Source of the DNA: Rhizophagus sp. LPA8_4_AMF
Lineage: Eukaryota; Glomeromycota; Glomeromycetes; Glomerales; Glomeraceae
Assembly: GCA_021464525.1 (NCBI GenBank)
Contig: JADRCO010001044.1
Coordinates: 1-23,215 of the forward strand
Direction of reading: 5' to 3'
Length of the DNA: 23,215 nucleotides
Shown one piece after another: positions 10,902 to 22,606 of the stretch. A program made the translations under genes and the position numbers. Under the pieces are notes generated by a model. That model did no database searches. It saw only the letters and a list, made by a program, of their open reading frames with translations, and was not told the DNA's origin. How positions within the stretch are numbered: the first letter of the stretch is position 1; each line of letters opens with the position of its first letter.

Positions 10902-11106
10902 TTGGTATTTGAATCTTCAAGCAAATAGTATTTGCTATTGAAAAAGAGAAACATGATCCGCTTTTATAATCAAAAAATCTGGTACAACGTATTTAATATT
11001 ATTGCAGATTATCAAACGTTCAAATCTAACGATTCTAACAATCACATGACAAAAATAGTTTATTTAAGTTACTGAAATAATTGCCCGTACTAACCATACT
11101 ACGAAT
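10902..11106. promoter_or_regulatory. Divergent promoter region of VMA8 and the I9 inhibitor gene
   Basis: These 205 bp separate two start codons pointing away from each other, so they must hold both core promoters and 5' leaders. The sequence is AT-rich, but I see no recognisable TATA box or factor site that could be named with confidence. Confidence 0.4.
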
Positions 11107-11537
11107 ATGTTTTTAGAGAAGTTTAAAAAAATATTTTTTTTAACGATCGTTCTTGCAATATTTTATATAATTGCGACAAGATCTGAATTGCCGCAATCTG
11201 AAACGTCACCTTTTAGTAAACCTGGTGCTTGTTTATTTTTTTTTTTCTTTTATTGTGTTATTGATTTCGATTTATTGACCAAATGTTTTATCCAGCGACC
11301 AAAAAATATATTATTATGTTCAAACCGGAAACCCCAGAAGAAACAATGAACGATGTTAAACTACAAATTGTGAGTAACGGAGGATCTATATACTTAGAGT
11401 ACACTATAATCAAGGGTTTTGCAGCTGAAATACCAGAATCGTCAGAATCTTTTGCTCAAACTCTTAAACATAATCCTAACATAAAATCTATGGAAGAGGA
11501 TCAACTTGGTTGGTTAATTATTTTAAAAAGTCCTTGA
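11107..11537 (+). CDS. Small I9-type protease inhibitor with N-terminal signal peptide or anchor
   Basis: Two exons (11107-11224, 11296-11537) give 119 aa. Residues 1-8 are basic, and a hydrophobic stretch follows (IFFLTIVLAIFYIIA, about 9-23), so a signal peptide or type II anchor is likely. Residues 41-119 match the inhibitor I9 fold: KYIIMFKPETPEE at its start, then NDVKLQIVSNGG, IIKGFAAEIPES, and NPNIKSMEED near its end. This fold occurs in subtilisin propeptides and in stand-alone inhibitors such as yeast Pbi2 and Pleurotus IA-1, which inhibit proteinase B-like serine proteases. No protease domain follows and the stop is clean, so it is stand-alone. Cytosolic Pbi2 lacks a signal peptide, so a secreted or vacuolar-lumen form is notable. 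The family call is good; the target protease is unknown. Confidence 0.85.
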
Positions 11538-12110
11538 TTTTTTCTGATATATTTATACTAAATTTTTTTTTATTTGAATAGTACACACAATGAAATAAAT
11601 GGCCGATTATAGTTTTCTTCTTTTCAAAGATTTAATTTATAATATTATCCTGTATATTTTTTTTATAACAAAGAAGCAAGATTAATGTTGATGTTGATCT
11701 GTAATAGTATACTATATAAGTACTATATACTAAATTTTAATTTATTTAAATCAGGTTTCTAATAAAATAATTATCAACAGCATATATTATTTGCTGATTG
11801 GTAATAATTTAACTCATTTACAACATCTATACAGAAAGTTTAACGTATTACAACATAAAGAACAATTTTGCTATATATATCATGATGTACTTCTCCGTTT
11901 TTCGTATTTTGTATATTTTTTATAAATACTCTATCGCTCTTTTTTTCTTATATCTATTATAAAGTCACGTTTATATTTAAATTTTTTTCTTTATTTTTGC
12001 TATTGTTCTCTTTCTCAAGAATTACTCCTTGTTTTTACGTACACAATTTTTGATTCAACAGTATTTATAATATATTGATAGATACATTTATATGGAGATA
12101 TAATAATATA
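11538..12110. other. Intergenic region, no gene seen
   Basis: AT-rich sequence between the I9 inhibitor and the DHHC gene. It contains T-rich runs (about 11900-12010) and probably the 3' UTR of the former and the promoter of the latter. No coding frame or RNA structure stands out. Confidence 0.5.
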
Positions 12111-13698
12111 ATGTATTCGTTGACAATATTTGTTGGTCGGTTTATGCCTGTGGTGGTCTTATCTCTCGTAGGTTATACATACTATGTCTGTGTATTTCGA
12201 ATATGTGGTAAGCTGATATGACTTTAGTTATTTTAGTATGATAGCACGCGTTATGTAAATTGTAAATTTATATTTTTATTTTCTTAGTTAATCGTTTAAT
12301 AGATTATGATAAAACTGCACAAGCTGGTATGTTAAATTAATTAATGCAGTAAATTTGTAAAATTTCAAATCAACGTTCTAAATTATATTACATAAATTTT
12401 CAGTGATATACCTGGTAATTTTCAACATTTTGTTTGTAATGACTTTGTTATCATATTTTAGAATTTTACTTCAAGGTCCTGGATCACCTTCAAAAGTAAG
12501 CATTGAAAATAATTCAAAATAGTTTCAAAATAATCAGCATTTGGGTTACTTATAAATTCATTATTACAGTCACCGAAACAATTAGAGCAACAAAGAAATA
12601 CACATTCACCAGATGATGATGCTACAGTCAATGTATCACAACCAACAACGTTTACCATTCATCATTTTAATCCTGTAACAAATCCAATTAATACATCAAA
12701 TGCTGATGCCTTATTACAAATGGAAAATGCTTTCATTAAAGATAGTGTGTCTCCAACAGTAGCAGCATCAACTTCTAATACTAACGCTGCTACTTCTAAT
12801 CCTTCTTCTTCAAGTATAATGGTTTCAATGCCGAATATTTTCATAAGTAAAAGGGACGGAAGATTAAGATGGTGTGAGAGATGTAATTATGTGAAACCTG
12901 ATAGATGTCATCATTGTTCCGAATGTGATACCTGCGTGCTAAAAATGGATCATCATTGCCCATGGGTTAACGGATGTGTGGGTTATTTCAATTATAAATG
13001 TTTTTATCTGTTCATAGTATATACTTCACTATATGCTGATTTTGCATTTGCTGCTACTATACCTGTATTAGTGGAACAATTGAAGGAAGATGTAAGGGAT
13101 CTCTTTTATTGAACAAAATTCAATTATTTGAGTAATTAATTTATTTTTTATTGTAGAAGTATCTTGATATACAGTTGATTATTATAATGATATTGTGGGT
13201 ATAATTTGATTTCATCAATGGATGATTCTACTTATATTCCATTCTAATTTTTTTTTAAATTACAACAGTGGATTTATATTTGGTCTTTTACTTACAGGAT
13301 TTACATTAGTTCATACAACGTATGTGCTGCGGAATAGAACTACGATTGAAAGTATTTCATTTCGTACAAGAACGTATAATGTACGTGTACAATTTGACGT
13401 TGAGAATCCATTAGGTTACGGTGTGGCAACTACTCAGCCTGGTGAAAATCTGTGGAATCTTGGTTGGAAAAAGAATTGGAAAGATGTTATGGGAAATAAA
13501 TGGTGGTTATGGTTTATACCATTTGGTAAACCTCCTGGTGACGGATTAATATATTCTTTTAATCCTGATCTACGAACTAGATTAATAGAGGACGCTAGAA
13601 GACAATCTCAAGCACAAGAAGATAATAGAATGGCCATGATGCAACAAGCCCAACGGAGTAACACCAGGGGTGGAACTGGAGGTGGAAGGATATCATGA
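12111..13698 (+). CDS. PFA3: DHHC-type protein S-palmitoyltransferase (PFA3/ZDHHC2-15-20-like)
   Basis: Six exons (12111-12207, 12288-12326, 12404-12495, 12570-13091, 13157-13194, 13269-13698) give 405 aa. Four membrane segments are visible: about residues 4-24, 47-68, 222-243 (after the DHHC domain) and 257-282. The cysteine-rich domain (178-225) runs [15 protein letters not shown], then C-x2-C, then [19 protein letters not shown]. The catalytic cysteine is Cys206, and the family TTxE motif appears as TTIE after TM4. The enzyme transfers palmitate from acyl-CoA to cysteines of membrane-associated proteins; yeast Pfa3 modifies vacuolar Vac8. A roughly 100-residue Ser/Thr/Asn-rich cytosolic linker separates TM2 from the DHHC domain. 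The donor of exon 5 (GTGGGT at 13195) is chosen because it alone keeps frame. AATAAA at 13871 is a plausible polyadenylation signal. The family is certain; the PFA3 name is tentative. Confidence 0.9.
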
Positions 13699-14587
13699 TA
13701 GTGACCAAAATTTTTAACACTAAGAAACAATTTTATTTTGCTTATTAAAAAAACAATGTAAATTAAAAAAAATTAAATTAATATAGAAGTAAAATAATAA
13801 TAATGAACATAGTTCGTTAAATGCAATTTAGTATTATATACTTTTTGTATTCTTAAAAATTTTACTTGAGAATAAAGTTATTAAGCAGAATCAAAAATCG
13901 GATAACTTTATTCTGGAACATTATCGTTATAAATTAAATTTTAACCGGTCAGCACCAGATTTGAAAAGTAATAATTGTAAATGTCAGGGTTTTAGACAGC
14001 TTTTAATGTCCGAACTTGTATCAAAAAAGTTTATTAATATTTGATTTCAATGATTTTTATACAATATAATAATTTTAAATTATTTACAGGCTTAAACTGA
14101 ACATCATTTATTTATTAGATGTAAATATATTCGAATATTATAATAATCTATTTTGTTTTTTCTTCTTTAATTGACATATACCCTCCTTAATAATTTAAAA
14201 TAATAAAGCTTTTTCCTCGTAGCAACATTTTATCCAATTTATTTATATACATAACCTACAATTCATAAGAATTTATTAAATATATTGTGTAGAATTTAAG
14301 AATAACCTAATATATTTACTATAATTACCTTCGTAAAGGCTTTTTAAAATCTCAAGTATATACAGCGCTGGTACATATTCATCCATTCTTTGGGTTATCA
14401 AAATAACTCGAGCATAATAATCCATTTTTGATGCCAGCTGTTTTTTTTTATGCTTTTACACCCGCGCCTACACCTTGGCTCTATAAGATTTTTAATTAGT
14501 TTGCCAAATATCTTAATAAATAAGACCACAAGAACATCAATTGTAGAATTATTTACCGCCCTCCAACTTCTGCTTTTTTGCGATCAT
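13699..14587. other. Convergent intergenic region between the DHHC gene and HFI1
   Basis: AT-rich 3' flanks of two converging genes. Apart from a 49-codon minus-strand open frame at 14276-14425 (listed separately) I see no coding signal. An AATAAA at 13871 probably serves the upstream gene. Confidence 0.45.
14276..14425 (-). other. Small unassigned open frame, 49 aa, doubtful gene
   Basis: From an ATG at 14425 the minus strand reads 49 codons to TAA at 14276. The peptide contains YARVILITQRMDEYVPALYI and ILKSLYEGNYSKYIRLF, helical amphipathic sequence with a plausible composition for a real exon. A donor-like GGTAATTA lies within GAAGGTAATTATAG. No partner exon could be joined upstream or downstream. 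It could be a relic exon, a microprotein or chance. I do not recognise a family. Confidence 0.25.
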
Positions 14588-16012
14588 CTAAGCGGAGAAC
14601 ATATTGTTCCCCGTTGCAGCAGACTCTTCGACACATTCTTCTTCTTCAACACACATTTCACTGTCATTTAACACAACAGAAGTCAACCGCTCACGAGCCA
14701 ACGAAGGCTCGACAAGGATATGGGGAGACATATCCAGAGAAAAGGCCAGATCTTGTCCAGTGATTGTAGCCCTATCTTGATACGCCCGACCAATTTTTGT
14801 TAAGCCACTGCGAGCTCCCAAGGCTGAACCACCGGACCTCGTCTTTTGTATACAATTGCCCAGTATATTCTTTAAATGTGACTATCATGTAAAATAAATT
14901 TCCGCATATGTAAGCATTATTAACAAGAACATAACAACAAAATATTCTACCAAAACTAACCTCCAGTGCATAATTCATCAACTGGACACAATCTTCGGAG
15001 ACACTTTGAAGTTCATTTGCATGGGCAATTTCAGTTAATCTCCCGAAGAGTGCACGGTGATCCGGCAATGCTTTTTGTTCAACACATGTTAATACATGCG
15101 TGTCGTCGGCTAAATTTTTTTTAAAAAAATTAATATAAATTTAAATTATAATTGTGATAATATAAAGAAGGTGCTATCTAACCTTGAGGCCGGAAAACTC
15201 CGTCTTCGGCCTCATACCGGGGGAGTCGTTCTTGTCTCGGTGATGGTAAGGGCGTCGAAGTATAAGCTTCTTGCTGCCGATTCTGATTGCATAGATAAAG
15301 AAAATAAATGTTTATTATCTAAATTAAATTGGTTAATATTACCTTAATTCATACCTTTGCAATATCTTTTATTCGTTCTCTTTCATCTCTAGGAAGTCCC
15401 ATAATAATTTCCTTTAATCTTTTTCTTTTGGCATCAGGTGCCGAGATACCTGAAGATTCTTCATCGCCATCTCGCCCACGCTTCTTCGACTGCGTTTCGG
15501 GTTGCGGCGGCGGACCCTCCTTGTAAAGACAATTTCTCAATATTCCGAATAATAGCATATTATGGAGATCCACTGTACAAAAACATTATGAAACATACAC
15601 TTAATCAATTGCGATATAATAATAAATCTCATTATCAAATATTTAAAGGTTATGAAATTTTATTATACATACGATGCTCCCTATCAAATAAAGGTCTCAC
15701 AATATTATCAAAATCAACACGGCGAATCTTACAGTAGATTAATCGTTTCAAAGCATCCCAATAAGTGGAAGAATTATGCCCCAAGTATTCAGTTAATTTA
15801 GATTTAATTTGGTAGGTGTCTATACGACCATTTGAAAGATACGTAACGCGTTTAAAGCGCTCGTCGACATCAGGAAGCGGAGTTTGTGAGTCGCCATTTC
15901 GGCGATTGTTAGTAGGGGTGGGTTTTGGGCTAGCTGACATCTTAGCTTTCCCTTTTTGGGAGTTACTAGGCCCAGCTTGAGTAGTGCCGCTCATACCTTT
16001 TGGGATTTGCAT
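14588..16012 (-). CDS. HFI1: SAGA complex subunit Hfi1/Ada1 (SAGA-Tad1 domain; TADA1 homologue)
   Basis: Five minus-strand exons (16012-15673, 15572-15355, 15282-15183, 15109-14961, 14881-14588) give 366 aa. A disordered Ser/Pro/Lys N-terminus (1-45) is followed by the Tad1 N-terminal helix region: RIDTYQIKSKLTEYLG (about 62-77), YWDALKRLIYCKIRRVDFD, then LDLHNMLLFGILRN. Next come a charged, Lys/Arg-rich linker with an NLS-like KKRGRDGDEE, and a conserved region with PDHRALFGRLTEIAHANEL and VQLMNYALESHLKNIL (about 258-273). Hfi1/Ada1 is a core structural subunit of the SAGA coactivator and pairs through a histone-fold-like helix with TAF12. The C-terminal tail is acidic (CVEEEECVEE). Either Met1 or Met7 (ATG at 15994) could initiate; I took the longer form. 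The spliced junction between exons 4 and 5 restores the conserved AL-x-x-HLKNIL motif, which supports the model. Confidence 0.88.
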
Positions 16013-17305
16013 GTTGGTCGGACTTAGACAACAAGCTTACAAACGAAAAACAGGTTTCTCTTATAAAACTGTTGTAGCATAATCAGAGAAGATTAAAGGA
16101 TTCTCTGAGTAAAAATTGATTACGAACACATAAAAGAAAAAAGTATTTGTAAATAAAGTACAGATGTTTCTAAAAATCCTTACTTATAAAAAGAGAGAGA
16201 AGATTCTCAAGCGAGTAAATAAAAGAAACCACTCTTCTCGAAATATATTTCTGTAGGATTGTTACTGTAGGGTTGTTAAGGAACTTTTGTGAAGGTTTAC
16301 GTAGAATTGCTTTAGAAAGCGTAAAGAGTGTTGCTTTTAATTGCAAAATTGTCCTTAACGACAGTAAAAGAACTAGTAGAGGTCAGTGGACATGTCACAT
16401 GCAGATCATTCTCGTATTAATATCAAATTTTGCGATAGATCATCATGTGTTCACAATGTTTGCTTTTATGAGAGGAACAATGGTTATTTTCTATTTTAAT
16501 TATAAAAAATCATAATTATAGCCGTTTTCTAATTACTGTGATCAAGCATTTTTTATAAAAAAATAAATTTTTGAGAAAACATGTGATTATTTAAATTTTA
16601 TTGTATTTTCAGATAGAAAAGGTGTAACTATAAGTCAAAAATCATAATTTTAAGATTCAAATCACAATTTTAAAGAGACTTTACTTATAAGTAACTTTTT
16701 AAATTTTGTGTAATAAATCTGTTGTTAAAAAGTTACTTATAAGTAAAGTCTCTTTAAAATTGTGATTTGAATCTTAAAATTATGATTTTTGGCTTATAGT
16801 CATACCTTTTCTATCTGAAAATACAATAAAATTTAAATAATCACATGTTTTTTCAAAAAATTTTTTTTTTTATAAAAAAATGCTTGATCACAGTAATTTG
16901 AAAACGGCAATAATAACAAGGTTATTTTCTAAAAAATATAACTAAATAGCAGTTTATAATATTAAAATATTAATATTTTTATTTTATCACATTTTTATTA
17001 TAAAAACAGTAGATAACAGATAACATTAAGTCAATAATACCAATTTTTTTTTTTTTATGTTATTGATTCATTTTATTATTATTCATAATTTCATATAGTA
17101 TTACTATAGTATTGATAAACCTTATTTATCACTATTTTTATTATTCCCTTTTATTATTATAATTATTATAATGTTAAATTAATTACCATATTGATATACA
17201 TTATATCGATTTAATAACCGAGTTCACGTGACGCAGAGCAAATTATTTGAGAGATTTTTTTTATTTAAAAATACTTCAGATAATTTTTACAGCGGTAATT
17301 TTAAA
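16013..17305. promoter_or_regulatory. Divergent intergenic region between HFI1 and the Rho-GEF gene
   Basis: About 1.3 kb that must contain both promoters. The HFI1 side (16013-16500) has normal composition but no coding frame I trust. The centre is occupied by a foldback element (16521-16908). The Rho-GEF side (16910-17300) is AT-rich with poly-T at 17046. The frame upstream of the GEF ATG at 17306 stays open to about 17228 without another ATG. Confidence 0.45.
16521..16908. repeat. Large foldback (palindromic MITE-like) element
   Basis: Left arm 16521-16702 and right arm 16735-16908 are near-perfect reverse complements. The outer ends are GCCGTTTTC... and ...GAAAACGGC, and the arms meet at GTAACTTTTTAA / TTAAAAAGTTAC around a 32-nt spacer. 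Small differences (GGTGTAACTATAAGTC versus GGTATGACTATAAGCC, and A/T-run length changes) show the arms have begun to diverge. There is no coding content and no clear target-site duplication. Confidence 0.85.
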
Positions 17306-20300
17306 ATGTCAGCTACTCATGATGCTCCACCACCAATACCTCCTAAACCGGATAGTCAAGGAAAGCCTCAAAACGAAAATGATATAAATCAGTTATTAAA
17401 TTTAATCGACGAAGAACTGACGATTTCTCAGGAAGCTTATAACACTACCCACACAAACAATATTAGTTGGAATCAACCAACAACTACTCCTTTAGCATCT
17501 TCACCTCCGATTGAACCGACGAATGGAAGCTATCTTTCAAATAGGCTAACTTCAGAAACTCTTTCTTCAAACCTTGGTCGACGCTCTTCTGGAACTTCTA
17601 CATCAAATCGTTCACAACAATCGTATAATGTCCCTAGTTCTGTGAATACGCATCAGCAACATTCATACAACACACATCAGTATTATAACCCTGTACAACA
17701 ACAGCCTTATAATAATAGCTCAATTCCTCCTCAAGCTTATGGTAATGCGCAATATTATCCGCAAGCAAATGTACCATATAACTATTATTCTAGTTTTCCT
17801 CGTGACCTTACTTCTCAAGGTTGGCCCGCTCATAATGCACATCCAAATCCTTCTATGAGACCATTGCCGAATCCATCAATGTCAAATACTACTCATGTTC
17901 AACCATATGCTTCAGCATATAATAATACTCCATATAATTATGCAGCGCCTCCTCCAATATCAGGAGCAACTTCTATGCCCGGATATTCGACACAACTAGT
18001 AATGCCTGATTTTCATTTTTATAAAGCATCAGGACCTCCTCCTCCACTACAAAATGAGATACAAAAAAATGCACAAGTAAGATATATATAGTTATTGATC
18101 TTTTATCTTCTGATCAGCAATATTCTAATTAATTAAATTATTAGTCCTTATCTAATGATTTGTACGATGATTATCCAGAGAAAGAATACAGGTCGGTGTT
18201 TAAATTAAATCGTAAACACTTTTATAAATAAAACGGGATAACCATAATTTTAAAGTTCAACTTGATTTTTAGTCAATATCATACACAGTTTCCTTCAGCT
18301 TCTGAGAATACTAGGGTATCAATGAAAAATACCAAAAGGTCATCGTCATATGGTTCATCTTCTAATATTAGTTCAACACCAGCAACTAAAAAATCATATG
18401 CGAATGGTATCAATGGTTTGATGAACCCAGCACTCTTATCCAATATAGCATTAGCATTTCGTGCTACTGTAAACTTAGGTACCCATGTAAAAGGTGCTTT
18501 AGAATACCCTGATAGTTTTACTGGTGTTGATGCTGTGGTAACTATTTAAGCATAATTAATCAATTAATCAATTAATAATTGATAATATTTAAGAATTCAA
18601 TATTATTAACTTTTTGTTAATTTAATATATACCAGAACACGATTTATTCTCTCTTACCTTGCGATATTCCGCGTCATGTTGCTTTATCTATGGCCCGTTC
18701 ATTAGAGGCACAACTTTATTTTCATTCAATAAATTGGGCTACTGTTTCTGTTATTCAAAACAATAAGGAAGAGGTTTATACTTTCCTTAAACCTGATCCT
18801 GAAGCGCCGTCAGCATGGGAATGGGATGAAGATTTCCCTACTGGTGTATTTCCTGCTGTATCAAAGTGTTATAGTCCGCGTTGCAGTATTGATGGTAAAG
18901 GATGTTATTCCAGGATTTGTTCGAACTATGTTCCTGGCGTGGTAATGATATAATAACTTAATTAATTACTTTATTCGTTAGTTTATATATAGAAATTGTC
19001 GATATTCGTTATTCTAAAGTTGTATACTTTCGTTTTTTTTTTTTTTTATCGCGACACTTCAGAATGAAATAATACCTGAAAAATCTCTTGAACCCAGTCA
19101 ACCTGATGAGCAACCCATAAATACTCCTGAGACGCCAGTAAGTTAATTATGTTTATATCTGACAATTGTACCTATTACAAATTCATTGCTACTTACAAAT
19201 TATTATATTTATAATTTAACATTTTTTTTACATACGATTACCTCTTTTTTTTAAAGGTTCAACCTATATCACAAGAACAGCAAACTTGGACGGGTTCTGT
19301 TCCAAAAGAAATATTGGGTACAGTTTCTAAAAATGAGATGAGGCGGCAGGAAATTATATTTGAAACTGTATACACAGAAAATGATTATGTAATGGATTTA
19401 GACCTTTTAGAGACGGTAAATATAAATTAAATTTTAGATAGTGTACTAAAATGTTATGTGAATTCTAATAAATAATTTATTATCTAAATATATTTAGCTT
19501 TATGTTAATGGACTTCGTTCAGCCTCACCTCCAATAATTTCGCCTGCTGAGCTTGATCGTTTTATTCAGGAAGTTTTTTATAACGTTTTTGACATTAGAA
19601 AAACCAATAAAGTCATGCTAGAACGTTTGCAAAAACGACAGAAGGAAAGTTATGTAGTAAATAATATTGGAGATATATTTTTAGAATGTGCGTTAGAGTT
19701 TGGAAATGATTATGTAAATTATAATGGTCATTTTCCTCTTGCTGATAATATCATAAAGATTGAGAAAGCAAGAAATCCAGAATTCAAACAGTTTTTGGAG
19801 GTAAACAATCGTATTGACTTGATAATTATTGTTATTACACATTATATTTCTTTGATATTAATATCATATTGTTATTTATTCATAGCAATGCTCACGGAAA
19901 CCTGAAGCACGCAAGCTTGATTTCCGTCACTTTGTACAAAGACCGACGACACGTTTGCAACGATATACATTGTTGCTTGAACAGGTTATCAAATACACAG
20001 CAGATGACAATCGTGATAAAGAAGTTTTAGAAAATGCTTTGCATACAATTCGAGAATTATGTAGGGAGAGTGATGATAGAGTTCATGAAGCTGAAAAACG
20101 ATTGAGAATAGTAGAACTGGAACGTAAACTAGTGAAGAAAAGTAATGAACCATGTGTATGTATTGTAAACGTGTAATCCTTAAAATTAGTTCTAGTTATT
20201 GCCTTTTGCAAATTGATGGTTTTTTTTTATATTTTATTTTATAGCCCGAGCTTAAACTTCGGGATCAAAATCGTCAGCTATTATTCAAGGGAGAACTACA

Positions 20301-22606
20301 GAGGAAATCAGACATAGGTTTTGAATGGTTGGATCTTTACGTTTTCCTTTTTGATCATTATTTAGTTATGACAAAACCAAGGAAAGGTCCTGATGGAGAA
20401 GTTAGATATGTCATTTCTAAAAAAGTACGTCTTTATAAATTATTTTTAAGCTTTCTTTATAGATTTAAGTTTTATATATTAAAAGAATCTTTATAAAAAA
20501 GCCGATACCCTTAGATATGCTTATCGTAGACTCAGGCTCAGAAAATATACAACAAAACAAATCTACTTTTTTTTCTAACCTTGGCAGTATCAATTCTGCA
20601 CTCGACAGTCGAAAAAGAACAAATAGTGTGGGCCAAAATTCAATGGCCTCTCCTTTGGTTACAGATCTTGAAGGGCCTGAAAATCTTTTAAGTCGACCTA
20701 GCTTACATTCTTTTACAATTATTCACATCGGTCGTAACGGAGGATCATATCAATTGTTTGCTGATTCTGCTAATTCGCGCAAAATGTGGAAGGAAAAAAT
20801 TGCGGAAGCACAGACTAAACTTCAATTAAATGGGTCAAGCCAACAAGTATTTGAATTGTTTACATTGAACGATGCAACATTCGGAACAGCACCGATAACC
20901 TCCGGGGTAACAGGTGCATCAAAGGGCAAAGTAACATGTTCCGTCCCATTTGGTAAGTTATAATAATTCAAAAATTCCTTCCCAAAAAAAGTGTAGTTTT
21001 AGTGCCTGCATTGTAGTGCACATCCTCTATTTTACTATTTTACTATTTAAACCCTAATTCCTTACCTAAATTTCGTCTACCCTAACTGATAGTAAAACAA
21101 AAAGGGGGTGTGCTACAATGGAATGCACTAAGGTAATAGTAATTTTTCAATAAAATGTTTATGTAATAAACTAAAAAAAATTGGATGGTTATTTTATAGT
21201 TACTCCAGAAAGGCGCAACATGGTTGCTATTGGTACAGAAGATGGTGTATGGATGGGCTTTGGTGGAGAAACTAAGACATTTCGTCCAGTTTTGACTGGC
21301 ATTGGTAATGTAATGCAAATGGCAGTCATTGAAGAATTCGGAATTTTTGTTGTATTAGTTGGTAGGTATAAAAATTATAAGGTTGATTTAAGTTATTTAG
21401 TTTGGATGAAAAATTAAGTCTTGCTTTAATATAGACAAGGCGTTGTGGGCGTATTCACTAGAATCGTTGATACCATCATCTACAACTGTCAATACATCTA
21501 GTCGGACACAGCATCGTCAAAGATTGAGTGCAAGTAACAACATTCAGTATTTCAATGTTGGCACTATTAAGGATACTACTTTTCTTGTTTTTATGAAAAA
21601 GAGAGGGTTAGAAAGTCATTTTAAAATCCTAGAACCAATTGGAACAGGGGGCCAACGTAAGGGAATGTTTCAGATGCGGAACGATAATTGGTTTAAAGAG
21701 TATAAGGTATTTTTTTTCGTAATTCGTATATTGTACCCGTGCAGGTTTTTTTTGCGCGTGGGTTTTTTTTTAAAAAAAATTTTAATGCGTTTATATAAAT
21801 TTTTTTATTTTAAATAATCTTTTTAGCAATTTTACGTTCCATCAGAATCCTATTCAGTTAACTTCTTGAGATCCAAGTTATGTGTTACTTGCACACGTGG
21901 TTTTGAAATAGTTAATTTAGATACACTTCAAAATGGAACAATACCGGACCTCTCCCACCCACAATTCTCATCTATTTCGCGAAGGTGCGATAATTCTAAA
22001 CCTTTGGGGATGTTTAGGTTAGATGAGAATGATACTAACGAATTTTTGTTGTGCTACGATGGTAAGTAAACTTTTGGAAAACTGACAATTTTTTACTATT
22101 CATAAGTAGCTCTACCTAATCCCTTTATTTTTTAGAAATATTCTTTTATGTTGATAAACATGGTGAATTATCAAGAACTACGGTAGTGGAATGGGAAGGC
22201 AAGCCCGAAGCAGTAGGTGAGTGTTGAATATAGGAATACTATTTGTGATTGAATTTGAGTTAATATTTAATATTTTATTCTTTTAATAGCATTACAATTA
22301 CCTTATGTTATTGGCTTTAATCCATTGTTCATTGAAATTCGGGACGTGCAAACTGTAAGCTAATTTACTACTTATCGCAATCGTAAACTTTATAATTGTT
22401 TTATTAATGAAATCATAATGCATTTTTAGGGAAAATTATGTCAAGTAATTTCAGGCAAAAATATGAGATGTTTAAATGATAATTCTTCCGGAAGGAATGC
22501 AATACATGCAGTGATGCAACATCCCTTTAATGATACACAATACGTTTTTCAGCTAGTATTGGCTGATGTAAGAAGAAGTGATAGCATGAGAGGAACGCAT
22601 CGATGA
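17306..22606 (+). CDS. ROM2: Rho guanine nucleotide exchange factor, DEP-DH-PH-CNH (Rom2/Rgf class)
   Basis: Sixteen exons join in frame to 1272 aa: 17306-18076, 18145-18191, 18273-18537, 18636-18941, 19063-19137, 19257-19415, 19498-19800, 19886-20155, 20245-20424, 20502-20952, 21200-21361, 21435-21706, 21827-22061, 22136-22216, 22290-22354, 22430-22606. Residues 1-260 are disordered, Pro/Asn/Tyr/Gln-rich, starting with a PPPIPPKP motif. The DEP domain (about 305-390) contains LLSNIALAFRATVNLG and FTGVDAV. The DH domain (about 505-720) contains RRQEIIFETVYTENDYV and RHFVQRPTTRLQRYTLLLEQ. The PH domain (about 735-910) contains KPRKGPDGEVRYVISKKPIP. The CNH domain (about 940-1250) contains IGTEDGVWMG and KALWAYSLESL. 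This order is that of Rom1/Rom2 and Rgf1-3, which activate Rho1 in cell-wall integrity signalling at the plasma membrane. ATG 17306 is the first in-frame ATG. Confidence 0.95.
21000..21130. repeat. Degenerate foldback element inside Rho-GEF intron 10
   Basis: Within the 247-nt intron 20953-21199, the left arm (about 21000-21036; AGTGCCTGCATTGTAG then GCACATCC, then TTTTACTAT) pairs imperfectly with the right arm (about 21090-21130; ATAGTAAAAC, then GGGTGTGCTACAATGGAATGCACT). The loop is about 50 nt. It looks like a small decayed MITE; no target duplication is certain. Confidence 0.5.

Noticed and set aside
15438-15737. 99-codon plus-strand open frame
   Set aside because: Antisense to HFI1 exons 1 and 2; no motif and no coherent start context.
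16273-16515. 80-codon plus-strand open frame upstream of the foldback
   Set aside because: It runs into the foldback flank, shows no domain, and the end is hydrophobic AT-driven sequence; not convincing as a gene.
17228-17305. N-terminal extension of the Rho-GEF from a GTG at 17228
   Set aside because: Nuclear fungal genes start at ATG; the first in-frame ATG is at 17306 and begins a typical Pro-rich N-terminus.
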